DNA of 64,000 bases, from the NCBI GenBank assembly GCA_013397865.1, contig VZTI01001818.1, forward strand, positions 310,001-374,000. The letters are read 5' to 3'. The notes beneath the pieces are model-generated. The model was not told the origin of the DNA. It searched no databases and saw nothing but the letters and a program-made list of their open reading frames with translations. The translations under genes and the position numbers were made by a program. Shown piece after piece: positions 34,812-47,211 of the stretch. How positions within the stretch are numbered: position 1 is the stretch's first letter; every line of letters begins with the position of its first letter. The stretch comes from Struthidea cinerea (Eukaryota; Chordata; Aves; Passeriformes; Corcoracidae).

Positions 34812-37800
34812 CCATTTTGCCTTCCATTATTGGCAGATAACGAATGTGAGGGAGATAAAGCACTGGCAGTCCTAAGCTACAGTTATTCAAATATAGCCCA
34901 GTTGTTTTTTTTCTCTGAGGTCTAGAGAAAAACTTGCTCAATAAATTCCAAGATTTTCTAGATCCTTCATTTGTTTCGTTTGAGAAAAAAAATAAATAGA
35001 TAAAACTGGTATGCAGAGCTTGGTTATTAAGTTTTCAAATTTCTTTCAAAAAGCATTGTCTCTTAAAAATTTTGAACAAATCAAACTAGTTGGAGAAATT
35101 TGTGTAAATAAATATGTGTAAACAAATATGACTTGGTGACAAGCATGACTTCATGTGATCAGGATCTAACAGGCAGGCATTATTGAATTTAAGAGTTGTT
35201 GCTGTTCCCATAAGCCTGTGAGTTTTTTACAACTTTAGAAGATATCTATTTTTAAAAAAAATACACTTTTTCAAGGAGGCTACATTACAGAGGACAGCTA
35301 AATTTGTTTGGCATGGCAGAACTAACCAAAGGATCCTATAGTCGTAGATGTTGCATAAATGAATTAAAAAATATACATAGGACAGTGGAAACATTCTGGA
35401 GATCTTATGTGAACTGTACTCTTCTGGAGTACAGTTCACATAAGACTTATGTAGAAATACTAATATAGCCATTGTCCCCACACAGTCTTATTAAAACCAC
35501 CCCAGAGATATAAAGAAGCAGACTGTGACCATGAGTAGATAACTAGCTGTAATAGTAATGGGAAATGTCACTAAATGTCGTTAGAGCCTGACATAACCTA
35601 AATGATGGCAGTATGTTTAGTATAATGGAAGGATATAATGAGAATATGGCATTTCCTTTAAGGACAGTAGCAGATTCAGACCAGTAAATTAATTCAGTAG
35701 TAATGGCCAGCTGAGTAGGAAAGTAACTGGTTGTGCTGCCAAAACCCCTTTAGATTCATAGCAAACCTGGAAACATAAAACCTTTAAAGGAAAAGAAAAG
35801 CAATCACCTTTATGAGGTGCAACATGAGGTTGAAGCACAGATTGTGAGAGAAGCGCTGTAATAAAGCCTGCTTCTTTCACAGTTTCCCAACAGGTACATA
35901 ACTAAGGTTCCTAGCAAATAGAGTGAATTTTAATTTCTTCAGAAGAGCCACAGAAACCCCAGTAATTAGGTAAATCCCATGGAAGTCTTCTATTTCAAGT
36001 GGATAACCATGGAATCAATTTTATTCCTGAAATTAACTTATCCTGCTGAGTTCGCTGTCTGAATAGGGAAATCAAGACTAGCAAGCAGGGTCTAAAGACT
36101 AGTTGTACCCCACCTTTAAAGTAGAAGCCTTATTTTTGAAGTGAAAAAAGTGAAAGATTCCCTCGACATTAGGAAAACTTACAGTTTTCTATGGATTTAT
36201 TTTTTGCTTGACTGGTTGGTTTTTTTTTTACCTTTAAAAGCTGTGATGAAGAGGGAGCTTTTCTGAGTAAAGAGAAGTGACAGAAACAATTATGGTAAAA
36301 AATAAAAAGAATGAAAATGTGAAGAATAATTTAGCAATAGGGAGGCTTTTTAATAGTTGTGCTATTTGCTCCTAATCATCAAATTATGAATAAATAGATT
36401 TGCAAATGTCCTTAGAATAGCTCAGTATTTATCAGCAATAATAACCAAAAGAAATCACCACAATTCACAGTTCTCTATCTTAAAGTTACTATTCAATAGT
36501 CATGCTGATATTAGAAACAATAGAGATTGTTTTCCCAAATTGCAGTTATGAGATGGTGGGCCAAATGTGTTCTTAGAGCAACTCTACTGAAATCAGCGAC
36601 TCAGCACCAGGAACAACTTTAGCTGTACATGCTCAGCCTTTGTAGGGATAGTGAAAGAACTCGGTGTGCTAATGCACCATAAAGCAGGACTAAAGCCATT
36701 TAATATTTGCTTTTAGGAAGACAGCAATTGAAAATTGGGGGGAAATTGGAAACATGTCAGGTTTCTGATTTGCATTAGCTATGTTAGTTGTTAGTGTTGA
36801 AAATCTTGATCTCCAGTTCATGTTAAAAAGCTGAAGTTAGACCATAAAATTTTAAAAATTAAGGAAAATAAAAATTAGTTTTTCAAATTCCTCATCTATA
36901 TACATATTCTAGGCTGTACAGCTACTGGGCAGGATAAAATTACAGAATATTCCTCCCCTTCACTCAGGTCTGTAGAACTTCCAGTGATTTTAATAGGAGT
37001 GGGAACAAGCACTATGTCAGCAGCTGAGACCATTTCTAAGAGAAAATCTGTGATTTCCCTTCAGCCCTTGGTAAGTGTTTGGCAATTAGAATTGTGAAGC
37101 TTTGGTGATTTTGTACACAGAAGGTTACTTTATCTCCTCACTCTGTAAAATAAATGATAATTATAACTTATTCCATTAAAATATATATATAACAGGAAGG
37201 AAAACCTAATGCTTTTCAGGTATTTGTTCTCCCAATTTAGAATAAACCCCAGCTTGTTTTAAGTTGCAAAGAAAGGCTCTTGGGGATATATGGTTGATAT
37301 TCTGGAGAAGAGGGAGTTCTGCTGTACTGCTTTTCAGAGGATGATGAGATGGCAAGCAACACCCAAAATTCTTAACAGTAGATACTTAGCAGTAAGTGAG
37401 TGGCTCTGGAAATTCAGGGATCATCTCTGCTGTTGTTTCCTAGGCAGGAGACACTGGAGAATTAGCTCGCTTCCAAAACATACATTTTTCAGGGCTGAGT
37501 GAAAGCAGAAGCTGGTGCCTATACTGGGTGACCTTGGACCTATGGTAGCCAGAATATGGACAAGAAAACTGCAACAGCTTTTGTTTGCCATGATCTTGTC
37601 ACTTGGCTAGATTGCTACACATACAGACAAGTTTTATCCTTGGTCAGACCCTACTGTGAGAGTCTGTAATTGCAATGATTCCAGAGAAAAACATCAGATT
37701 TAATCCAACAGTTCTTCTTCATGGTCTCTGCAGTCTTTGATGAAGGTGTTGTGGTAAATATATCTTTTTGGGGGTGGGATTGAAAAAGAATGATTTCACT

Positions 37801-39598
37801 GAAAAAAAGAAAACAAGAATTCAGCTTCATGCAAAGAATCACAGATATCAACTCTGCTGTAATATACAAAGGAAGCTCATTAAATGAGACTTTCTCTGGA
37901 GGTCATAGTATATAATTACTGTTTGTACGTTCCTTGTTATCACAGAGCTTTGGAAGTAAGCTCCTGAAATCCAGTAATTCAGAGCCCTCTCCATCCACTG
38001 GACACAATAGTTATTGCCATCCTGAGATAAAGGGTAAATGAGAGATCTAGATTTGTTATCATCAATTTAGGTACCTTAAGACATGAAATACTAGAATTAA
38101 GCATTTGGGTTTGGGTGGGATGTCTAAAAGCCTGGCAGAAGGAAAAGTGATCCTTAAGCAGAATGTCTCAATTCTCCCAGTTGCAGGGTGGTGTCACTCC
38201 ACAGGGTCATCCAACTCACAGAGTTAGGCTTGGATTTTATTTGACTAAATATGGAGTTTATAAACAGTAGGTACCCACAGGCTTCAAAACTTTCTGATGC
38301 TGGTGATGAGCACTGTCAGCTCAGATGCATCTCTGGATATTGACAATTACCCAGGCTAAAGACTGAAGCACCAGATGAGAGATGGGCTGCTATCATCACA
38401 GATTAGGGTCTCTCTGGGTATATTAAAGCAAATTAAATTAGGTGTCATGAGAAGCTTCAGAACAGACGAGACGATATCTAGTACTTTTAGATACTGCAGC
38501 ATTAGATGGTGACAGGGTGTAAGCAGTCCAGGCCTTGTCTAGAGTCTAGCAGACTTTAAGGTGATAGGGTCCCAGTGCAGGTGGGGTTAGTCAGAGTAAT
38601 CTGGGTAGAAACAACATTCGGCATTATGAGAATCATCAAGCTGGGTTATGAATCACGGTAAAGACTGCAAATGCCAATTTTTTACAGAACAGGTTCTTTT
38701 CAGCAGCTCTAAAATAGATATTTAGCACATACTTAATATAGTATTGTAGATTGAAAGACAAAGACAAGAAAAGAACATATTTTTGTAACCTAAGACATAT
38801 TGATTTTGTTTAAAAAACTATTCCTTGTTATCGCTACTAGTGTTTTTTTCTGTCTTAAACCGAGACATCTAGATCTAATTATTCAACTGCCTTTAAAAAT
38901 ACAGGTCTCAGACTAGTTTTACTTAATAACTAATATGTTAAGTGTTAAAGAAAAACAGCTTTGTAAATGACTGTCACTTTCCTATTGTAGTATCACTGAC
39001 CCACGTCTGATTAGAGAGCACATTTGTTACAGTGGTTTGAAAGGTTAGGAACAAATTTTTTGCTTTACAAAAACAAGTCACCAGGCGAGACTATGTTTAG
39101 ATATACAGAAAAAAAACCCAAACCAGCTGCGAACATTTCCTTCCAACGAAGGGAAGTCTTTTCATCATATGTCTACTTTCATATTTGTCTTAGGTATACC
39201 AGTTGGCTGAAAAAGGTCAATATTTATCCAGTCTTACTACAGAGTGATATTAGAAATGACAGCACTTTCCTGCATTTAGCAAAAGAAATATCTAGGCAAA
39301 AGTAAAGATGCCATTTATTTACATAGATGTTGAAATTTTTAACAGGGACCATTCCATAGACTTACAAGAATACATATGAATTTACACATAACAGATTCGT
39401 TTCATAACACAGTACTTGTCCAGCTTAATTTGCTCTTCATCTATGAGTTTACCTATTTGCGTGTTCCTCCTATCATTATACCATAAATAAACTAAAAAGC
39501 AGTGTGATCTAGAAGAGGTTTCCGTAGAAAGTCACCATTTAATATCATTGGTGTTTTTTCCTCAGAGTGTGATTATTTACTTTTACATGAATCACTTG
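34812..39598. other. Unique non-coding DNA with one perfect hairpin
   Basis: A/T-rich DNA. The hairpin at 35403-35445 is listed separately. A short (AT)n lies near 37181-37192. No exon, RNA gene or repeat family was recognised. Confidence 0.55.
35403..35445. repeat. Perfect inverted repeat, 19-bp arms with 5-base loop
   Basis: The left arm TCTTATGTGAACTGTACTC (35403-35421) and right arm GAGTACAGTTCACATAAGA (35427-35445) are exact reverse complements around the loop TTCTG. The arms contain no simple-sequence run, so this is not a microsatellite artefact. The structure would fold as a stem in RNA or extrude as a cruciform in DNA. It is shorter than a usual microRNA precursor. Confidence 0.95.
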
Positions 39599-39694
39599 TA
39601 TGTGTATTTTTTCTGCTTACATTTTTGTTGTAACCATTTACAAATTATGTGTATTTTTTCTGCTTACATTTTTGTTGTAACCATTTACAAATTA
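39599..39694. repeat. Perfect 47-bp tandem duplication
   Basis: The 47-base unit beginning TGTGTATTTTTTCTGC occurs at 39601-39647 and again, unchanged, at 39648-39694. Two matching bases precede the first copy. Because the neighbourhood is otherwise unique, the absence of any difference between the copies points to a recent duplication, or an assembly artefact. Confidence 0.97.
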
Positions 39695-42600
39695 CACTCT
39701 ATTTAGAAATGGTAATTTGATATGCAGGAAGTCTTTGTATTTTATCTTTCATGACAGAAATCTTTGAGCAGAAAATTGTTGCCTTCCCATCTGATAGAAT
39801 TGTAGACCAATGGCAAAAGCTTCCTCCTGTAGGACTTTGAGAGGAGGCAATATGTTAACTGATGTTTGCATACTACATGACTGTGAGAAATGCATATCTA
39901 TTGCAATCAATTTTCAAACCATCAGTTTACTCACATATTTATTGTGTGAGTAATCACACATAGTTCCATAAAAATTCCCACCTGCCTAGAAACAACTGTA
40001 TACTTCAGAGCTTTACTGATGGCAATGAGGAATGAAGTTGTATCACATCATCTCCCATCCATCTTAAGAGAGGAAACACGGACATCTCTTTGCCTGTACC
40101 ATTACATTTTCCTTTTTTTTTTTAACAGTCCACCCAGGGATTTCATTATTCAGAAAAATCACCACTCTTTCCTATTTCACCATTTTTTGAAATGTGATTA
40201 TTTTAATTCCGTATTTTTCAGTAGCATTGGGAGAAAAGAAAATCTCAGAAGGGGCTAAGTATTTATTTTTCTTCACCTTATTTTCTGCATGCACTATTTC
40301 ATGGCATTCTTAGCTGCAAGCCCTATCAAGGAGCAATAAGACACAGAAATGCAGCATAGCAAGTGAAATTTTATGAGAATTTTTAACATTTTGAGTGACA
40401 GGAGCCACAATCTTGAAGTTTTGTTTTCTTAGTGTTTGGGTTATTTTTTTGTACAGGGAATAATAAAAATGGCATGAATGGACTTCAGCGCTTCAAGTCA
40501 TATACATGCTGAAGTGTTCTGCTGAATTGGCAATGACTTAATTTGGATTATTTTAAAAAGTTTGTAGGTTAAAAACAAAGAAAGAAGTCTGGGTTTTTGT
40601 ATGGTGAAGTACCAAATTTCAGTACTGCAATTTGCAGTCCAGAAGAATAGATCGCTCTGAGATTACTTACAATAATTTTGACCCTTCTCTTTTGTAAAAC
40701 TTGTTGCTTCTCTCTAGTTCTTTCTTCTCTAGTATCATTTGCAGGCTAGTTTGAGACCTTGATATCAGCAGGGTCAGCATCACTTTACAGTAACATCTGT
40801 AGGATCAAGACAAAACCCAATGCAGGCTTCTCTACTTCCCCCACATGAATTAATCAAAACAACTGTGATATGAAAAATGTTGTGCTTTTTTTTGCTTTTT
40901 CTCTTCTACAGCTGCATGTAGTTACAGCAACTTGTTAGTGGACCTCAGGGATCTGACTACTGCATACCAGAGCTGGTTTATGCCAATTATTATGTTGAGT
41001 GATGAAACTGCTTTGTATCATTTCATTTGTGGATATGAACAGCAGGTGAATGTTATAGTTTCTGCTTTCCAATTATAAATCACACACACTGAAATCTCAG
41101 TTATCTGAGTAAGGGCTGTAAAAGCAGTGGAGTGTAAGGAGACTACTGTTTCTTGTGAAAAGGAGTCTGAGATTAGAGTTTATTGATGTGGGGATTTTTC
41201 CCTGCCTCCCTGTCATAGTTAGCTTTTAAGACCAAAATTGAAAAATTATTAGATAAAGGAACTGAATGGAAAGAAAATGGAACATCTAACTACAAAGACT
41301 GTATTTAAGAATATAAACCATAGATAGGTCCAGCACTGATACGTTCAAGTGATTGAGTAATATGAGGTACTCTTTGGGAATAACTGGTTTTCTGTAGGTG
41401 AGCTTTCAAGACAAAAATGTGAAAGAATATGGTAATGGTAACAGGACTCTCTTTCCAATCCAGCTTCTGGTGTAGACTAAGCATGTCCTTAAATATTTTT
41501 CATTTTGAGATCTTCCTTGAAGTGTATCTGCAAAGACCTGTGTGACACTTGAGTCTGCAGTCTAGACTAATGTGGATGGACAAAGGCTAAGGTTCTTTAC
41601 AGACAAAACAGAACACCTTTGATGGTAAGAGTAAATAGCTAAGAACATCAAAAGGACTCATTTCAGTTAGTGAGGGAAAATCTTCAGAATCAGAATATTT
41701 TTTTCTGAAATAGGTATTCTGCTAGCCATATTTGTAGTCTGGTTTTGGCTCCCCAGTGCAAGAGAGACTGTATTTACTGAAATGAGTGCCCCATGTACCA
41801 CCAAGGTGGTCAAGGGGATGGAACACATAGCACAGAAGCTGCAGTCCACTTATTTAGGTAATCCTGAAGAATAAAAGACTGAAGGTGGACATAGTGTTCT
41901 TTACAGTCACTTAAAGGAAGTCTATAGAGGAGATAAGGTATCTTGCATATGCATAGAGAAAGGACAAAAAAGCCATGGTCACCAGTTGCAAAAAAAGGAA
42001 ATTCTGTAATTATTAAGAAAAAAAAGATCACCATCAGGAGCCCAAACACAGGAACACTTGAACAAAGATTCTGCATTCTTACACATAGTCAAATGACTGG
42101 GCAGAGTCTGGCTATGTGATCTTCCTTTGAGTTTCAGGGCAGAGGGGAGGAAAGGCTGGATTTGAGACCTCCAGAATTGTCTTCTGACGTAAATCACTCT
42201 ATTAGTCCATAATTCTCACTCTGTTAGTTTATGATTCCATACTGCAAGTTCATGATTTGTGTTTCTCCCATGTTTTAAATTTGGGGGAGGAACTGGGAAG
42301 GGGTAACTTATTCTCGTCATGAGCACATATGGTAATTTCTCCTAATGATATAGTATCTTATTCTTCTTGCCTATGCAACTTTGTTTAGTAGGGGCTATGA
42401 AAATTGTCACTGAGTGGGTGTAAGTCATATCATATTAGTTACCTTATGTGTATGCATCTCATAGGAAGCTATTTTTAGAAGGTTTTTCAATCCTATTGAC
42501 TGAGAATCAGCAAGGACCAATTTGAATTTAGCTCTGTTCCTGCCAACAAGTATGAGAAAAGAAAGAACAATATTCAGCTCTTACCTAGTTTTTCAGGGAG

Positions 42601-45600
42601 TTATAACATTCTAAGACGTACATTCACTGACTGCAAAATAGTCACATACTAATGAAGTCCCAAGATAGATCTACCAACAAAGGCATACAGTAGTAGAATA
42701 CTGTGCTTCATTATGTCTCATACTTATCTGTGGTGCATTATGCAGGTTCAAAAAGAGATGTGCAGATTTTTGAAGCAAGTAGCCTAAAACTGTTTGTCTT
42801 ACAATTTGACTAGGCTTTTGTTTACACGATACTAAATGTGCGGAACAGTTCAAAGGTCAAAATTGACTGGGAAAAAATCTCTGTAGAAGATTTGGTGCCA
42901 TTAAAAAACAAACAAACATAGGAAGTATTTAATAGAATTCTGGAATTTTAAAATCTTTTCTGCTCACAGAACTTTTTAACCAACTTGCTTAAAGCAGTGA
43001 AATTACACATCACAAAATGTGGTACTTTTTTTAAGAGTTGTGTAACTACATAATTGATACCATCTGGTGTTTCAGAAAAGACTAATCTGATTTGGGATGA
43101 ACTATGAAACTCACAGGTCAGTATCAAGAAAATGTATTTCTAGGTTACCAAAACAATAAATATAAGATATTGAACTTTTCAGCTCACTACGTGAAGTCAT
43201 ATGCATGTAATTATGTATTTGCTTGTTTAAAAAGTTTTTTGTTTATTGGAATATCAGAAAGTTACACTTCTAATTTATTTTTAAGTATAGTTGCACTCTT
43301 TTTAAATCATTTTTCTTTCATACTCATCTAGTTTATCTCAGGAAATATTTTTGGTCCATCTGGTTTCCCTCTGTATAAGTCTGGAAATACAAATTGTTGT
43401 GAAGCATGAAGCTCCTATTTTTTTTAAGGAGATAAAATGTTTACAGTGACTCTACTGACTGGACTCTACATTGCTTGTGCAAAGGCTATCTGATTGCTCT
43501 GCAACTACGATTCAGTGATTCTAGTTCCCATTGTAATAACTTTTGCTGCTCTGTTTTTCAAATTCATAATTCGATTTCAAAATTTATGCATGTTATTACC
43601 ATGAATCTGTGTGTAACTGCCCCAATTAAATGGCAGGAAGGAATCTTGAGTGAATTAGGAAATGGCCCTTTGTCATGTTCTGGTAAGCCATTGCCAACAG
43701 CCAGTTCTACCCTCACTCTCCACTGCAATTGCCGATTTTCGGCTCATCGGCACCTGAATGAGAGTGAGATGAATAAAGTTACATGCGACTTGGGGAAAAA
43801 TTTGGGCCTTATAGTAGTGTTACTAGCTAATTGGCCTGTATCATTGCAGTCAGAGCTTGGGAAGCTGGGAAAGAAGTGAAATTTTGGGCCCACTTCCAAC
43901 ACTGTGTGTATCATATATCTAGAGTTTGCTAAAGGTATCAGATCAGAAAGATCATATTTTGGAATCTCTTTGTATGGATCTAAATGACTGTACACTGCAA
44001 AAAAGAAGCTCTCAGGATCACAGTAACTTTTAGAGAAGCCCCAAGTGCCTTGTAGTTTAATACTGTCCTATTCTAACTAGATGAGCTTACCCATCACTAG
44101 ACAGACTTAAGAGTCATCTGCTTTTGATAGTGTCAGTTGGGATTTCCAGTCAGGTATCTCACTAGAAATGTGGGTTGCTCAGCTTACAAAGTGTGAGGAG
44201 AATGGATCCTTTTCAGAGAAACCTACAAGGCCCAGGGGATGAGACTAGTGTGGTACAGGCTTGATTCAGACAAATCTGACAAGTCAAATTCCCTAGACAT
44301 GTCAAAGACTTGGGAAGCAGACAGCAGTGAACAGATCCAGGATTGTAACTGGGAACGGCAAAAGGCAAGTGCCAGGTGTTTCCTAGACATGGTACTCAGT
44401 TTTACTGTTCTTTTAATCAAATTTATGTCTGCTGTTTTTTGAAGAAAATACTGAGTGGTCTTATGCCACTGAAGATATTACAAAGGTGGGAGGGAAATAT
44501 GTTGCCAAAATAAAGATGTAAAATATGGGCACATATGTAAAATTTTCCATCTAAAACATAACAGTACAGCCGAGGGAAACTCTGCTTTCTAGTCACCCTG
44601 GTACAAAAATAAGTAAGGTTTGATGACACACTCATCAATGTTATTTAATTAAAGCCATTGGAAGGTGAGAATCAAATAGGGCATAAACAGTCCCTTTTAT
44701 GACAGCAAAGAAATTGAGAATCACAAAGAAAAATGAAAAGGACAGTGGTTCTTTTTTTTTACCTACATTTGCTGTTTGATTTTCTTTTTCTATTTTATTT
44801 TGGTTTTGTGTTTTATTTTTAACTCACCATATTTACTCATTTCGAAGCAGCTTCAAAAATATTAATTTATATTAAAGCCTAGCATTAGCATCAAGCTAAT
44901 TTTTGATTATGTATCTAGTCTTTTTTTGGGGCGGGGGGGTGAAATGGAAGCAAGATTTAATGAAGTGTATATTGTCAGGATTCTAATGAGCTGTAATTAA
45001 TTTCTGCTCATGAAATTTTTATATTCTCTATAATAACCATGGGAAAAATTATTACTCTATTTGCTGAAACATTTGTAACACGTTTGAGGAAAAAAAATCT
45101 CAGATTTCAGCTGAAGAGCCTATTCCTTGATACACAAAAATACTTATGCTTGAGTGACCTAGCTAATGATGAATACAAGGGAAAATTCTCCATGTCCCCA
45201 AACATACCTGCTAAACAAATATGTGTCTACAAGCTTTTTATCACACCTCCCTTGAAAATGGAACAAACGGTTATGTAGCTGAATAAAGCTGCTTCATTGC
45301 TCCACTGCTCTTATCCAAGATATGGCCTCTATCCTTGAGTGGACGCCAAAAATCTTTAAAAATCCTCAGGGACAAAAGAGAGCATTTTAATGGGTGAACT
45401 TTATGTTTTGTTGCACTTTTCTCCTGTGTATATTATGAAATATGTTGCAATGTATAAAGATAACAAGTATTGTGTCTTGACTATGGACAAGAACTGTCAA
45501 CATTTGGGATGTTTTATTGTCAATGACAAATATGATTTTTAACAGAAAGTTCCTTTGCAAGTCTAGGATGTCTAACTAACATTTGAGTAGCTGCTTCCAT

Positions 45601-46189
45601 TGAATTACACTACCATTAATCATCTCCACTTATTCAATAAAAACACCGTCAATATGATAAAACACTTTTTCTATTGAATTAATGTGGGTGGTTGGTTACT
45701 AATAGGATATGACTGCATTAGGGAAATGTTTAAAGTAACATGATAGATTAACAAGGAAACATTTAATAAACATTTCATATAATTTTTAACTAATTCTAAA
45801 CCCTATGAGAAAGGAATGGAAGTAGGTACTATGAAGATAGCCACTGCATACGCTTGCTGAATATCATCACTTTACTATTTCCCTTGACAGTGTGTAAACT
45901 AAGACATATGACTGCCCCTTTCTTGATCTTGCGTTTTGTCATTTATAAAATGTGAGGAATTGCAAACACCCTTTGTTCAGTGCTATAAGATTTCCCAATA
46001 GAAATACTGAACATGAGCCATACATTATGCATATGCAGAGAGGTTTTATCTTCCTGTGAGAAAAGATGCTCTAAACCCACCTCAAATAATGATTGCTTCT
46101 GTAGCCTTAGGCAACTAGCTTATGGCCTTTCAGAAGTTGCACTTAAATTTTCCATTGGTTTTGGTTAATGTAATATACGAGTAGCAGCA
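39695..46189. other. Unique non-coding DNA, possible conserved stretch near 43480-43900
   Basis: No repeat family, RNA gene or defensible exon was recognised. The 134-codon plus frame at 43475-43879 is among the longest in the window, but it has no domain and no sign of splice structure or coding bias. The underlying DNA (43480-43900) is more balanced in composition than its surroundings and free of simple repeats, so it might be a conserved non-coding element. Confidence 0.5.
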
Positions 46190-46280
46190 TCTCTGCAATT
46201 CAGGCTGCTCACCTTAAGCTAAGCCTTAAGCTCAGTTTCTTCAGCTGTAAAGTAGTTGCAACAATACTTGTATCTGTCCA
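46190..46280 (+). mobile_element. Possible old MIR-like SINE, sense (weak)
   Basis: AGCTCAGTTTCTTCAGCTGTAAAGTAG followed by CAACAATACTTGTATCT loosely matches the MIR 3' text, a CTCAGTTTCCTCATCTGTAAAATGG-like order then AATAATA. Only about 50 bases are convincing, so this may be coincidence. Confidence 0.3.
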
Positions 46281-46746
46281 CACTGACTTCAGAATTAGTG
46301 ACCTAATGGCCAGAAATCAATTTCACTATGAGACTGAGTTAGCAATAATAAACTTATTTATTGGAAGGCAAAATGGTAACTTCCCTATGATGTTTGGATA
46401 CTGCAAAGTAGCACAGCTACTGTAACATGAAGAGCAGAGTAATACAGTTACTTGTCCATGGAAGAGCTTTAACTTTCCTTTTGTGCCTACACGTGTCTAG
46501 AGTATCAGCCAAGTCAATGAAGAGGTACTGAAGGGACAGCAATTCCAGCCGTAGGACACTGCATGCATTTAACATTGGACATGGATTTATACCAGCCATG
46601 ATGGAACAAATAAGATCTTTCTATCATTACATCGTGAGAAAAACCTTCCTCCATGCAAGTGGTTCTCTTTTCCTGATTTCAGTTTTGCTGTATGTGATAA
46701 ATGTGATAAATCCTGGTTTAATGTGGTATGAACTTTATAGTGGTGC

Positions 46747-47207
46747 TGAAGCCTTTTCCTGGTCTTAAAATCAAGAGTCAAACACGGTTAGAAGGGAAAA
46801 AGGGATTTTACCTTGGTATTTATTTTAAGGATCCTTAGGTGCACTACGTCCAGGTCGAATGCACCTCAATGCACATTGCAATGCACACCCCCTAAAAGAT
46901 CTGGTATCTTATTTATATAGGTCTTACTAATTAGCATATCTATCAAAAATTCCCCAGTGAAAGGCTCAATTCCCCTCCCCAAGGAACCTTCCCCTGGATG
47001 GTTCTATCTTAGTTTACAAAATGTGTTTTGGAGAGGACCTTGGGGTCTGGGGCACACTAACCCCTACCTACAAAGCTTTTTAAATGTTCAGTCTCCTAGC
47101 TGAACAAACAAGTCCAAGAATGTAGGCAAAAAGCACTAAGAATACAGAAGTTCTAAAAAGGTATAACAGGGGTATAAAAGAAAAGGCAAAAAATCATCAT
47201 GGCATCA
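46747..47207 (-). mobile_element. Solo LTR of an endogenous retrovirus, copy 2 of an inverted pair
   Basis: A 461-bp reverse-complement match to 3525-3981. On the minus strand it starts TGATGCC and ends GGCTTCA, with a 4-bp target-site duplication GTGC on both sides (46743-46746 and 47208-47211). The TATA box is intact here: minus-strand TATATAAAT at 46911-46919. About 80 bases further along in its direction of transcription is the AATAAA signal (near 46820). No internal viral sequence adjoins it, so it is a solo LTR. The clear duplication confirms independent integration, not a later segmental copy of the first locus. Confidence 0.87.
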
Positions 47208-47211
47208 GTGC

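Noticed and set aside
37080..37180. Possible MIR-like SINE text (CTCACTCTGTAAAATAAATGATAATTATAAC)
   Set aside because: The match is too short and A/T-rich to separate from chance.
43475..43879. A 134-codon plus-strand frame
   Set aside because: No recognisable domain or splice signals. A rough estimate gives about two chance frames of this length in 64 kb of such DNA. Kept only as a possible non-coding element.
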